NCBI GenBank assembly: GCA_002701395.1
Contig: NZVC01000029.1
Coordinates: forward strand, 136,862-192,996
Origin: Maritimibacter sp.
GTDB lineage: Bacteria; Pseudomonadota; Alphaproteobacteria; Rhodobacterales; Rhodobacteraceae
DNA: 56,135 bases
Direction of reading: 5' to 3'
The position numbers were made by a program, and so were the translations under genes. The notes beneath the pieces were generated by a model that made no database searches, had not been told where the DNA came from, and saw nothing but the letters and a program-made list of their open reading frames with translations. Positions 29,212-37,730 of this stretch are shown piece after piece; within the stretch, counting starts at the first letter, position 1; every line of letters starts with the position of its first letter.

Positions 29212-30210
29212 ATGACCAGAACCCACGCCCCCCGTATCGCCCTGAACCGACGTCATTTTCTGGCCGCCACCGGCGCCGCGCTCGCCGCGCCGTCGGTCGC
29301 GCGCGCGCAGGGGTTTCGCGACCTGGCGGCGGACCATGCCGACCGGCTGCATTCGATCGTCGTGCGCCGCGACGATGAGGAAATCTTCGCCCAAAGCTGG
29401 GGCGGGCGCGGTCTGGACGGGATCGCCAACGTCAAGTCGGTGTCGAAAACGCTGATGGCGCTGCTGACCGGCATCGCCATCGACCGTGGCGTGATCGAGG
29501 GCACCGACGCGCGGGTCCTGCCGCTGCTGGGCCGCCCCGAGACCGGGGACGCCCGCGACGACCTGACCATCGACCACCTGCTGACCATGCGGACCGGGCT
29601 GGAAAGCGTGTCGGGCGGCAACTACGGCGCATGGGTCGCCAGCGGCAACTGGGTCGACACCGCGCTGGAGCAGGACCTCGTCGGCACGCCCGGCGGGCGG
29701 TTCATCTATTCGACCGGAGGCTGGCACGTGCTTGGCGCGCTGCTGTCGCAGGTGACGGGGCAGAACCTGCTGTCGCTGACGCGCGACTGGCTGGGCGCGC
29801 CGATGGGGATCGATTTTGCGCCTTGGGTGCAGGACCCACAGGGGCGGTATCTTGGCGGCAACGACATGGCGCTGTCGCCGCGCGGGCTGGCGCGGATCGG
29901 ACAGATGGCGGTCGATGACGGCCAATGGCAGGACAAGACCGTGGTGTCCGAGGGCTGGCTGGACACCAGCTGGGAGCCGCGCACCCGCTCGCCGTTCTCG
30001 GGCGACCAATACGGCTATGGCTGGTTCCTGACCCGGATGGACGGCGCCGACACCGCCTATGCCCGGGGCTACGGCGGGCAGATGCTGGCGGTGATCCCGT
30101 CGCGGCGGATGGTGATCGCCATCACCTCGGACCCGTCGCAGCCAGCCCGGTCGGAGGGCTACTTCGGCGACCTGCGGCAACTGGCCGAGGCCATCGCCGC
30201 CGAGGTCTAG
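29212..30210 (+). CDS. Tat-exported serine hydrolase (beta-lactamase/class C family)
   Basis: The 332-residue protein begins with a twin-arginine signal (NRRHFLAATGAALAAPS). The beta-lactamase-related fold follows with the S76-K79 SxxK motif in KSVSKTL, a YSTGGW block in place of the usual YxN, and DLTIDHLLTMRTGLES. GYGWFLTRMDG and ARGYGGQMLAVIP occupy the KTG region. The family includes esterases, D-aminopeptidases and penicillin-binding-like proteins, so the substrate is open. Its stop shares CTAG with the convergent corrinoid activator gene. Confidence 0.88.
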   Translation: MTRTHAPRIALNRRHFLAATGAALAAPSVARAQGFRDLAADHADRLHSIVVRRDDEEIFAQSWGGRGLDGIANVKSVSKTLMALLTGIAIDRGVIEGTDARVLPLLGRPETGDARDDLTIDHLLTMRTGLESVSGGNYGAWVASGNWVDTALEQDLVGTPGGRFIYSTGGWHVLGALLSQVTGQNLLSLTRDWLGAPMGIDFAPWVQDPQGRYLGGNDMALSPRGLARIGQMAVDDGQWQDKTVVSEGWLDTSWEPRTRSPFSGDQYGYGWFLTRMDGADTAYARGYGGQMLAVIPSRRMVIAITSDPSQPARSEGYFGDLRQLAEAIAAEV

Positions 30211-32246
30211 CCGCGCCGCCTGCGCCGCCGCCCGCCGTCTTCGCCGCCGCCGGTGTTGAAGCTGACATCGGGCAGGGGCGCGACACCGGAGAGATGCGGA
30301 AACGGGTCGGTGGCGTGCGGGATCGCGTTGGCAGCGACGAAATGTTCCTGAAACCGCGGCTCGATCGCGGTCTCGACCTTGTGGATCTGGTGCACGCGCC
30401 GTTCGATCTCGGCCCGCGCGGCGCGGTTGCATAGGGCGATCCGCGCCCCGGTTCCGGCCGCGTTCCCGGCCGAGGTCACGCGGTCCAGCGCGCAGTCGGG
30501 GATCATCCCCAAGACCATCGCGTGCTTGGGCGAGATATGCGCCCCGAACGCGCCCGCCAGCACCACGCGGTCCACCGTGTCGGTGTCCAGCTCGTCCATC
30601 AGCAGCCGCGCGCCCGCGTACAGCGCCGACTTGGCCAGCTGGATCGCGCGGATGTCGCTTTGCGTGACGCTGATCAGCGGGCCGCCGTCGGCACGGCCGT
30701 CGTGCAGCACATAGGCGTGCGTGCGCCCTTCGGCGATGCAGCGGTCGGTGCCGGTCTGCACGGCGGACCCGATCAGCCCGCGCGCGTCCAGCACGCCCGC
30801 CATGCGCATTTCGGCCACCGCCTCGATGATGCCCGAGCCGCAGATGCCGGTGATCCCGCTGGCGGCGGTCTGCGCGGCAAAGCCGTCTTCGTCGGACCAC
30901 AGATCGCACCCGATGATGCGAAAGCGCGGTTCCTTGGTGACCGGGTCGATCTCGACCCGCTCGATGGCGCCGGGGGCGGCGCGCTGGCCGGAACTGATCT
31001 GCGCGCCCTCGAAGGCGGGGCCGGTGGGCGAGGAACAGGCCAGCACCCGGCGCTTGTCGCCCAGCTGGATCTCGGCGTTGGTGCCGACGTCGACGATCAG
31101 CACGAGGTCCTCGGAGGCCCACGGTTCCTCGGCCAGCGCGACGGCGGCGGCATCGGCCCCGACATGGCCCGCGATGCAGGGCAGCAGGTACACGCGGGCG
31201 GCGGGGTTCAGGCCGCTTAGGTCCAGTTCGGCGGCGTCCAGCGACAGCGAGTCCGAGGTGGCCAACGCGAAGGGGGCCTGTCCCAGTTCCACCGGGTCGA
31301 GCCCCACCAGCAGGTGGTGCATCACCGGGTTGCACACCAGAACGCATTCCATGATCTGCGAGGGCTCGATGCTGCCTTCGGCGGCGATCTCGGTCACCAG
31401 ACGATTGATCGCGTCGCGCACGGCCTTGGTCATCTCGGCCGCGCCGTCGGCGTTCATCATCGCGTAGGAGACCCGGCTCATCAGGTCCTCGCCAAAGCGG
31501 ATCTGCGGGTTCATCACGCCCGCGCTGGCGATCACCTCGCCGTTGCGCAGGTCGCACAGATGCGCCGCGATGGTGGTGGAGCCAAGGTCGATGGCCAGAC
31601 CGTACAGCCGCCCGTCCCAGAAGCCGGGCCACAGGTCGAGAATGCGCTCGCCCGCGTCGGCATGGCCCCGGTGCAGCGCGACGGTGACCTGCCAGCCCCC
31701 CTTGCGCAGCGCGGGTTGCAGCTTGGACAGGACGGGCAGCGGGACGGTCAGCCCCTCGGTCCCGATCTGCCACTGGTCGGCCAGCGCGCGTTTCAGCCGT
31801 TCAAGGTCGCCCGAGGGTTCGTGCATGTCCGGCTCGGTCACCTCGACAAGGTACAGCCGGGTTGCCGGGTCCATCGTGATGTTGCGCACCGCGGCCGCCT
31901 TGCGGACCACCTGCTTGTGCACCTGACTTTCCGGCGGCACGTCGATCACCACGTCGGACAGGATCTGCGCCTGACAGCCAAGGCGGCGGCCTTCCTTCAG
32001 GCCGCGCACCCGGTCATAGCGTTCTTCCACCGCGTTCCAGTCCGACAGAGCGTCGGGTTTCACCGTGACGCCATGTTTGGAGAATTCGCCGTAGGACGGG
32101 TTCACCTGACATTTCGAGCAAATGCCACGCCCGCCGCAGACCGAATCCAGGTCGACCCCAAGCTGGCGCGCGGCGGTCAGGACAGGGGTGCCCGCGGGCA
32201 CGCGGCCGCGCTTGCCGGACGGAGTGAAGATGACGAGCGGATCCAT
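30207..32246 (-). CDS. RamA-like corrinoid activation protein ([2Fe-2S] plus ASKHA ATPase)
   Basis: The protein has 679 residues. The N-terminal ferredoxin domain has [2Fe-2S] ligands C37, C43, C46 and C91 (CGGRGICSKC). A linker follows, then the ASKHA ATPase with YGLAIDLGSTTIAAHLCDL, VCNPVMHHLLVG, LIVDVGTNAEIQLGD, CSSPTGPAFEGAQISSG and GAFGAHISPKHAMVLGMI. Such proteins use ATP to reduce cob(II)alamin to cob(I)alamin. From memory, a relative in Phaeobacter was genetically linked to a split B12-dependent methionine synthase lacking its own reactivation domain; that role is plausible here. The C-terminus is an odd Gly/Arg tail (GGEDGGRRRRRRG). Confidence 0.85.
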   Translation of the reverse strand: MDPLVIFTPSGKRGRVPAGTPVLTAARQLGVDLDSVCGGRGICSKCQVNPSYGEFSKHGVTVKPDALSDWNAVEERYDRVRGLKEGRRLGCQAQILSDVVIDVPPESQVHKQVVRKAAAVRNITMDPATRLYLVEVTEPDMHEPSGDLERLKRALADQWQIGTEGLTVPLPVLSKLQPALRKGGWQVTVALHRGHADAGERILDLWPGFWDGRLYGLAIDLGSTTIAAHLCDLRNGEVIASAGVMNPQIRFGEDLMSRVSYAMMNADGAAEMTKAVRDAINRLVTEIAAEGSIEPSQIMECVLVCNPVMHHLLVGLDPVELGQAPFALATSDSLSLDAAELDLSGLNPAARVYLLPCIAGHVGADAAAVALAEEPWASEDLVLIVDVGTNAEIQLGDKRRVLACSSPTGPAFEGAQISSGQRAAPGAIERVEIDPVTKEPRFRIIGCDLWSDEDGFAAQTAASGITGICGSGIIEAVAEMRMAGVLDARGLIGSAVQTGTDRCIAEGRTHAYVLHDGRADGGPLISVTQSDIRAIQLAKSALYAGARLLMDELDTDTVDRVVLAGAFGAHISPKHAMVLGMIPDCALDRVTSAGNAAGTGARIALCNRAARAEIERRVHQIHKVETAIEPRFQEHFVAANAIPHATDPFPHLSGVAPLPDVSFNTGGGEDGGRRRRRRG

Positions 32247-32319
32247 GATCGCCTTTGCCGGTTGCCTCGTGCGGGCCGAGCATAACGTGCTGACGGATAA
32301 TGGATAGCCGGGGCGTGGA

Positions 32320-32349
32320 CGGGGCGGGCGAGAATATCCGACCGCCCCG
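32320..32349 (-). terminator. Stem-loop downstream of the peptide-binding protein gene
   Basis: CGGGGCGG (32320-32327) pairs with CCGCCCCG (32342-32349) over a 14-base AT-containing loop, and the pairing can be extended with a bulge. It lies 14 bases after the stop of the minus-strand gene. No T-run is seen. Confidence 0.45.
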
Positions 32350-32362
32350 GTCCGGATTGCGA

Positions 32363-34222
32363 CTAGCGTAGGGCGCCCGCGGCCTGCAGCGCCTCGTACT
32401 TTTCTTGGTCCCACCACCAGTAATCGGTGCCCCGGTCGTATTCGGGCTTGGTCTCGGGTTTGCCGAACACGTCCCAGTAGGCCATCCAATGCGTGCCCTT
32501 GTACCAGTTCGGCACCCAGATGTGCTTGGCGCGCAGGACCCGGTCCAGCGCCTTCACCCGCGCGGTCATCGAGGGCAGGTCTTCGGCGCCGATGATCTCT
32601 TCGATCAGCGCGTCGACCACCGGGTCCGAGACACCGGCAAGGTTCAGCGTACCGGGCTGTTCCGCCCCGCGCGACCCGAAGATGGTGCGCAGTTCGACCG
32701 AGGGGCGCAGCGGCAGCACGATCCGGGCGATCATGATGTCGAAGTCGAAGTTCTGTTGCCGCTCGACCTCTTGCGCGGAATCGACGCGGGTATAGACGGC
32801 GTCGATGCCCACCCGCTTCATGTTCTCGATGAACGGCAGGATGATCCGTTCGAACGATGCGCTGTCGGAAATGAACTCGACCCGCAGCGGGTCGCCTTCG
32901 GCGTTGGTCCGGATGCCGTCGGCGCCCACGGTCCAGCCGGCGTCGTCCAGCAGGGCCGAGGCGGCGCGGTTCGCGCTGCGTTCCAGCTGGCGCTCGCCCG
33001 AATAGACCGGGGGCGAGGCCGCCGGATCGGTGAACACGGTGTCGGGCAACTGATCGCGGAACGGTTCCAGCACCGCCAGTTCGTCGCCCTCGGGCAGACC
33101 CTCGGCCTGCAGGTCCGAGTTTTCCCAGAAGCTGTCGGAGCGTTCGTACAGGCCGTAGAACAGCGTCTGGTTGGTCCATTCGAAGTTGAACATCATGCCG
33201 ATGGCTTCGCGGACGCGGACGTCCTGAAACACCGGGCGGCGCAGGTTCATGTAGAACCCCTGTGCGCCGGACGAGCGTCCGTCGGGGATCGTCTCCATCT
33301 TCACCCAGCCGTTGTCGATGGCGGGGAAGTCATACGAGGTCGCCCAGATCGACGAGGTGAATTCCTCTTGCAGCAGGTATTCGCCCGCCTTGAATGCCTC
33401 GAACTGGGCGGTGCGGTCGGCGAAGTATTCGTAGGTGTAGCAGTCGAAGTTGTCCTTGCCGACGATGACGGGAAGACCTTCGCCCCAATAGTCGGGGTCC
33501 TTGCAGTAGGTGATCGTGCGGCCCGGGCTGACGCTGTCCACGCGGAACCGGCCCGAGGACACCGGCGGGTCGAGGGTGGAGTCGTCGAACGGGACGTCGG
33601 CGTAGTAATGCTCTGCAAGGATCGGCATTTCGGCGGCCATCGCGGGAAGATCGCGGGTGGCCGCGCCGTCGGCGAAGGTGAACTTCACGGTGTGCGCATC
33701 CAGCGCCTCGGCGCTTTCGATGTCTTCGAACAGGATGCGGTAATAGGGTTCGGCCTGCGTCTTGAACATCTCGAGCGAGAAAACGACATCCGATGCCTCG
33801 ATCGGCGCGCCGTCCGAATAGCGCGCTTCGGGGCGCATGGTGAAGGTCGCCCAGCTGCGGTCCTCGGGGTACTCGACGCTTTCGGCGACCAGCGGGTAGT
33901 ACGAGGCCGGTTCGTCCCATGACTGCACCATCAGGCTGTCGTGCAGCCGTTCCAACCCCTGCGCCGATTCCCCCTTCAGAATGAACATGTTGAGGCTGTC
34001 GAAGGTGTTCGACGCCAGCGTGCCCCGGAAGGTCATGGTGCCGCCCTGCGGCGCGTCCGGGTTCACGTAGTCGAAATAGGGGAAGTCCGCCGGGTACTTC
34101 AGGTCTCCGAACGGGGACAGCCCGTGCGAGACGGTGGTGTCCTGCGCCTGTGCCGCAAGGGGCAGGGCGAGGACGAGGGCGGGGGCGAGTGCGGCGAGAA
34201 GCGCCGGGCGCGATCTGGTCAT
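32363..34222 (-). CDS. ABC transporter peptide-binding protein (family 5)
   Basis: The 619-residue protein has a signal peptide (MTRSRPALLAALAPALVLALPLAAQA). The family 5 solute-binding fold follows: DFPYFDYVNPDAPQGGTMTF, WATFTMRPEARYSDGAPIEA, VVFSLEMFKTQ, and VREAIGMMFNFEWTNQTLFY. It resembles the oligopeptide or microcin C-type binding proteins that work with YejBEF. No permease or ATPase genes are adjacent, so it is an orphan here. It would deliver peptides or related amphipathic solutes in the periplasm. Confidence 0.9.
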   Translation of the reverse strand: MTRSRPALLAALAPALVLALPLAAQAQDTTVSHGLSPFGDLKYPADFPYFDYVNPDAPQGGTMTFRGTLASNTFDSLNMFILKGESAQGLERLHDSLMVQSWDEPASYYPLVAESVEYPEDRSWATFTMRPEARYSDGAPIEASDVVFSLEMFKTQAEPYYRILFEDIESAEALDAHTVKFTFADGAATRDLPAMAAEMPILAEHYYADVPFDDSTLDPPVSSGRFRVDSVSPGRTITYCKDPDYWGEGLPVIVGKDNFDCYTYEYFADRTAQFEAFKAGEYLLQEEFTSSIWATSYDFPAIDNGWVKMETIPDGRSSGAQGFYMNLRRPVFQDVRVREAIGMMFNFEWTNQTLFYGLYERSDSFWENSDLQAEGLPEGDELAVLEPFRDQLPDTVFTDPAASPPVYSGERQLERSANRAASALLDDAGWTVGADGIRTNAEGDPLRVEFISDSASFERIILPFIENMKRVGIDAVYTRVDSAQEVERQQNFDFDIMIARIVLPLRPSVELRTIFGSRGAEQPGTLNLAGVSDPVVDALIEEIIGAEDLPSMTARVKALDRVLRAKHIWVPNWYKGTHWMAYWDVFGKPETKPEYDRGTDYWWWDQEKYEALQAAGALR

Positions 34223-34317
34223 GAGGCTCCCTGGTGTCCTTGTGTTTCGCCGGAGTGTAACGGGTTTCGCACCACGGGGAAGCCGGTCGCGCTGTCACGT
34301 TTGGCGGAGGTCGCGCG

Positions 34318-34384
34318 GGACGGGGGCTCTGCCCCCATCGCCTTCGGCGATTCCCCCGGGATATTTCCGGACAGAAGAAGCCGG
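34318..34384 (-). repeat. 3'-end repeat element, copy D
   Basis: On the minus strand it reads CCGGCTTCTTCTGTC, AAATATCCCGGGGG, then hairpin ATCGCC-GAA-GGCGAT and hairpin GGGGGC-AGA-GCCCCC. It begins 1-2 bases after the stop of the CDP-alcohol phosphotransferase gene. The second hairpin is identical to that of copy A. Confidence 0.65.
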
Positions 34385-34385
34385 A

Positions 34386-35000
34386 TCAGTCGCCGCGTCC
34401 GGCGTCGACCTCGCGCAGGATCGCGGCGGCGCGGCGGGCGCGTTGCAGGGCGGTCAGGTGGCACAGCGCGGCGTACAGCCCAAGGCCCCACGGCAGCACC
34501 CAGTCCCACGGCAGCACCCCGGCCAGAACCATCAGGACGCAGGTGTAGATGATCCGTTCCAGCCGTTCGAACGCGTCGGGCCACGCGGTGTTGGACACCG
34601 GCGTTTCGATCGCGGTGCGGGCCTTGGCGTAGCTGGTGATCATCGCGCCCGAGAACCCCAGCAGCACCAGCGCCCAGTGGCCGGAGACCCAGCCGATGGC
34701 GAGGGCCACGACCAGTTCCTGATAGCGGTCGACCATCGCGTCGAAATAGCCGCCCAGCTTGCTGGACAGTCCGGTCTGCCGCGCCACCGCGCCGTCCAGC
34801 GCGTCGAACACGAAGGTGCAGGCCAGCGTCAGCCCGTAGATCCAGTGCGATTGGTGCCAGAGATAGGCCGCCGAGGCGATGACGATCAGCACAAGGCCCG
34901 CCGCCGTCACTTGGTTCGGGGTGAACCCGGCGCGGGCGAGGGGGCGCGCCAGCGATTCCCACATCGGGTCGATCACGTCTTTCATCAGCCCGTCGATCAT
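34386..35000 (-). CDS. CDP-alcohol phosphatidyltransferase 1
   Basis: The 204-residue integral membrane protein (about six helices) has the complete CDP-alcohol phosphotransferase motif D66-x2-D69-G-x2-A-R-x8-G-x3-D87-x3-D91. The family joins a CDP-activated group (CDP-diacylglycerol or a CDP-head group) to an alcohol. Its ATG overlaps the stop of the FGGY kinase gene (ATGA), so the kinase and transferase probably act in one pathway: phosphorylated polyol in, phospholipid out. That link is inference. It is one of two such enzymes in the island. Confidence 0.9.
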   Translation of the reverse strand: MIDGLMKDVIDPMWESLARPLARAGFTPNQVTAAGLVLIVIASAAYLWHQSHWIYGLTLACTFVFDALDGAVARQTGLSSKLGGYFDAMVDRYQELVVALAIGWVSGHWALVLLGFSGAMITSYAKARTAIETPVSNTAWPDAFERLERIIYTCVLMVLAGVLPWDWVLPWGLGLYAALCHLTALQRARRAAAILREVDAGRGD

Positions 35001-36550
35001 GCCGTGCCCCGCCGTTTGTAAAGTTTCACCAGCGCCTTGCGGATGTGTTTGAGGTCGTCGTAGCGGCGCGCCATCAGGTCGCGCTGCTGCGGGTCGGGTT
35101 CGATCACCGGCGCGGCGCTGTGGCCCAGCGTGGCGGCGGCGTCCCAGACGGTGGCCGACCATCCCATCGCGGGGGCCGCCATCGCCGCCGCGCCGCGCAT
35201 CCCGGCATAGGCCGTGTCGCGCACCTGCACCGGGCGGTCCAATGCGGCGGCCAGCGCGCGCACAAGGTGCGGGTTCGCCACGGCGCCGCCTACCAGTGGC
35301 AGCGGCCCGTCGGTGCGCGCGCCGCGTTCCTTGCTGACAAGGTCCCAGACCCAGCGGGTGTTCAGCGCGACGCCCTCGGTCACTGCGCGTTTCAGCTCGG
35401 GCGGGCCGTGGCGCAGGTTCAGGCCGTGGAACGCGCCGCGCAGCCGTTCCTCGTCTGCGGGCACGCGTTCGCCCGCCAGCCACGGCAGGAAATACGGATC
35501 GTCCGGCGCGGGGGCGCCGATCTCGCGGTAGAAGGTGTCCAGCGCCGCGTCGTCGTCGGGCTGGCCGAAGGCGCGGGCCAGCCACGCCATCGCCGATCCC
35601 GCGACCTCTTGCGTGGCGATCAGAAGGGGGCGGTGGTCGATGGACGCGGTGATGGTGGCGTAGCTGGCGAAGGCGTTCAGCACGCGGCGGTCGAAGAAGC
35701 CCGACACCCAAGACGAGGTCGACACGCACAGGTGCAGCGCCCCGTCCGCGACGGCGCCGGACCCGATAGCGGTGACGCTGACGTCGCCGCCGCCGCCCAG
35801 CACCGGGGTGCCGGGGCGCAGGCCAAGCTGTCCCGCCGCCTGCGCCGTCAGCCCCTCGACCACCGAGGCGCCGTCGACGATGCGGGGCAGCCGATCCAGC
35901 GGGATGCCGTAGTGCGCGGCCAATTGCGGCGACCAGCCTTCGCGCCCGCGCCGTGTGTCCATCAGCCATGTCAGGTTGGCGCTGTCGGCGGTGGTCGTCA
36001 CCTCGCCGGTGGCGCGCAGGATCAGCCAGTCCTTCACGTCCAGCAGATGCGCGGTGCGGGCGTAGATCTCTGGCTCGTTCGCGGCGACCCACAGCATCTT
36101 GCCGGGCGGGTCCATGCCGTTGTGCGAGGGCGCGCCGTTCGCCAGCCGGATCGAGCGGGCAAGGAAGCGCGCGCCGTAGCCCGCGACCTTCGGAAAGCCG
36201 CCGGTCTTGCCCCGGATCAGCGCCGCCGAGCGTTTGTCCAGCCAGACCATCGCCGGGCGCAGCGGATGCCCCGCATCATCGGCGCAGACCAGCCCGCACA
36301 TCTGAGCGGCGAACACCACCGCGCCGGTGCGGGCGGGCAGGTCGGGGATCTCGGCCCCCAGCCGGGCGATGCCGCGGGCCAGCGCGGCCCACCAGTCCTC
36401 GGGGCGTTGTTCGGCGCGGCTTTGCGCGGGAAGGTGCAGCGGATAGCGTTCCGTGACGGCGGCGACGACCGTCAGGTCCGGCCCGACGGCCCCGATCTTG
36501 ACGCCCGAAGTGCCGAAATCGGCGGCAAGGATCAGGTCGGGGTCGGTCAC
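34997..36550 (-). CDS. FGGY-family carbohydrate kinase
   Basis: The protein of about 517 residues has an N-terminal LILAADFGTSGVKIGAV, WLDKRSAALI, VLGGGGDVSVTAIGSGAV, and GGAVANPHLVRALAAALDRP with AYAGMRGAAAMA. This is the xylulokinase/glycerol-kinase superfamily, which phosphorylates sugars or polyols with ATP. The substrate cannot be read. The close coupling (ATGA overlap) to a CDP-alcohol phosphotransferase suggests production of a phosphorylated polyol for a lipid head group. The GTG at 36550 starts close to the phosphate-binding loop; in-frame ATG upstream would run into the divergent Stealth gene. Confidence 0.85.
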   Translation of the reverse strand: MTDPDLILAADFGTSGVKIGAVGPDLTVVAAVTERYPLHLPAQSRAEQRPEDWWAALARGIARLGAEIPDLPARTGAVVFAAQMCGLVCADDAGHPLRPAMVWLDKRSAALIRGKTGGFPKVAGYGARFLARSIRLANGAPSHNGMDPPGKMLWVAANEPEIYARTAHLLDVKDWLILRATGEVTTTADSANLTWLMDTRRGREGWSPQLAAHYGIPLDRLPRIVDGASVVEGLTAQAAGQLGLRPGTPVLGGGGDVSVTAIGSGAVADGALHLCVSTSSWVSGFFDRRVLNAFASYATITASIDHRPLLIATQEVAGSAMAWLARAFGQPDDDAALDTFYREIGAPAPDDPYFLPWLAGERVPADEERLRGAFHGLNLRHGPPELKRAVTEGVALNTRWVWDLVSKERGARTDGPLPLVGGAVANPHLVRALAAALDRPVQVRDTAYAGMRGAAAMAAPAMGWSATVWDAAATLGHSAAPVIEPDPQQRDLMARRYDDLKHIRKALVKLYKRRGTA

Positions 36551-36656
36551 GCGCGTCGATGTCCTGCTGGGAACTGCGCGATTGGGGTGCCACGCGGTCA
36601 CGCGTTTGGCAACACCCGGGCTTGCAATCCCCGCACGGCTTGCCGAAAGGAAAGAC

Positions 36657-37604
36657 ATGAAGCCGATGGATATTGTCTATACGTGGGTCGACGACAGCTT
36701 TCCGGGATACCTGGAAGAGCTGAACCGCTATGCGGACGATCCGCGCGATTTGAACCCGAACCGCACTCGCGACAACCTTGAGGTCGTGCGCTTTTCATTG
36801 CGGTCGGTGGCGCGCAACTGCCCGTGGGTGCGGCGCATCCATTTCGTCACCTGCCGCCCGCAGGTGCCGGCGTGGCTGGATGCGGATCACCCGATGATCA
36901 ACGTGGTGCATCATGACCGGCTGATGGATCGGAAGATCCTTCCGACTTATAATTCCTTTTGCATTGTCAGTCACCTGCATCTGATACCTGATGTGACGGA
37001 TCAATTCGTCTACATGGAAGATGACATGCTGGCGATGGCGCCGGGCATGGCGGACGCGCTGTTCGCCGCCGACGGGCGGCCGCAGGCGCATCTGCAGCCA
37101 AAGCCGATCCGGCAGGACCTTGATCCGGCCAAGGATAGCCCGTGGAACCTTGCGCTGGCTACCGCCGACCGGGCGCTTGCGGCGCGGTTTGGCGGCGGCC
37201 AAGGGCGGCGGCACATCATCCACGGCCCGCAGGTGATGGACGTGGCGAACAGTCGCGCAATGTGCGACGCCTTCGCCGCCGAGATCGCCACGACCCGTGC
37301 GTCGCGGTTCCGGGGCGGTGACAACGTCCCGCCCGAGGTGCTGAACCAGCACCACGGGATCGAAACAGGCGCTTTTGCCGAAGCGCCGTGGAGCTTGAGT
37401 AACGATCTGCAAGGCTATGTTTCGATTGAGAACTTCGCGCCGTGGACTTGGTGGCAGCTAAAGCGGATCAACGCACGCAAGCCCTTGTCGATCACGCTGA
37501 ACGACAGCTTTGGCGACCGTCCGAACCCGCGCGTGGTGGCGATGGTGCGGGCGCAGCTGGACCGCTGGTTCCCCGATCCCGCGCCGTGGGAGCGCGATGC
37601 CTGA
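36657..37604 (+). CDS. Stealth-family sugar-phosphate transferase
   Basis: The 315-residue protein has the conserved Stealth regions: CR1 MDIVYTWVDDSFPGY, CR2 TRDNLEVVRFSLRSVARNCP with WVRRIHFVTCRPQVPAWLD, and CR3 VTDQFVYMEDDMLAMAPG. Later His/Trp-rich blocks (HHGIETGAF, NFAPWTWWQLKRIN) match the remaining regions. The family includes capsule polymerases and GlcNAc-1-phosphotransferase; they transfer sugar-1-phosphates to glycan acceptors. It suggests a phospho-linked sugar on a surface glycolipid or polysaccharide. AAAGGAAAG precedes the ATG. It is divergent from the FGGY kinase. Confidence 0.88.
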   Translation: MKPMDIVYTWVDDSFPGYLEELNRYADDPRDLNPNRTRDNLEVVRFSLRSVARNCPWVRRIHFVTCRPQVPAWLDADHPMINVVHHDRLMDRKILPTYNSFCIVSHLHLIPDVTDQFVYMEDDMLAMAPGMADALFAADGRPQAHLQPKPIRQDLDPAKDSPWNLALATADRALAARFGGGQGRRHIIHGPQVMDVANSRAMCDAFAAEIATTRASRFRGGDNVPPEVLNQHHGIETGAFAEAPWSLSNDLQGYVSIENFAPWTWWQLKRINARKPLSITLNDSFGDRPNPRVVAMVRAQLDRWFPDPAPWERDA

Positions 37605-37629
37605 CCTTCCGGCCATTGCGCCGGGGGCC

Positions 37630-37703
37630 GGATTTTCCTAGAAAATTCCGTGAAGCACGGTCTTTTTCGAAGATCGTGAGGATCAGGGTTTTCCAGAAAA
37701 TCC
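37630..37703. promoter_or_regulatory. Two related AT-rich dyads upstream of the desaturase gene
   Basis: GGATTTTCCTAGAAAATTCC (37630-37649) and GGTTTTCCAGAAAATCC (37687-37703) are both inverted repeats of the form GGATTTTC-N-GAAAATCC, centres about 56 bases apart. The second lies 27 bases before the desaturase ATG. Paired sites suggest a looping or cooperative repressor, perhaps a lipid regulator; no name can be given. Confidence 0.45.
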
Positions 37704-37730
37704 TGCGACGTCCAGACGGGAGCGTCCGCA

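Noticed and set aside
29203..31773. An 856-codon minus-strand frame across the serine hydrolase and corrinoid activator genes
   Set aside because: Composition is almost entirely Arg/Ala/Gly, and it conflicts with two clear genes. It is an antisense artefact.
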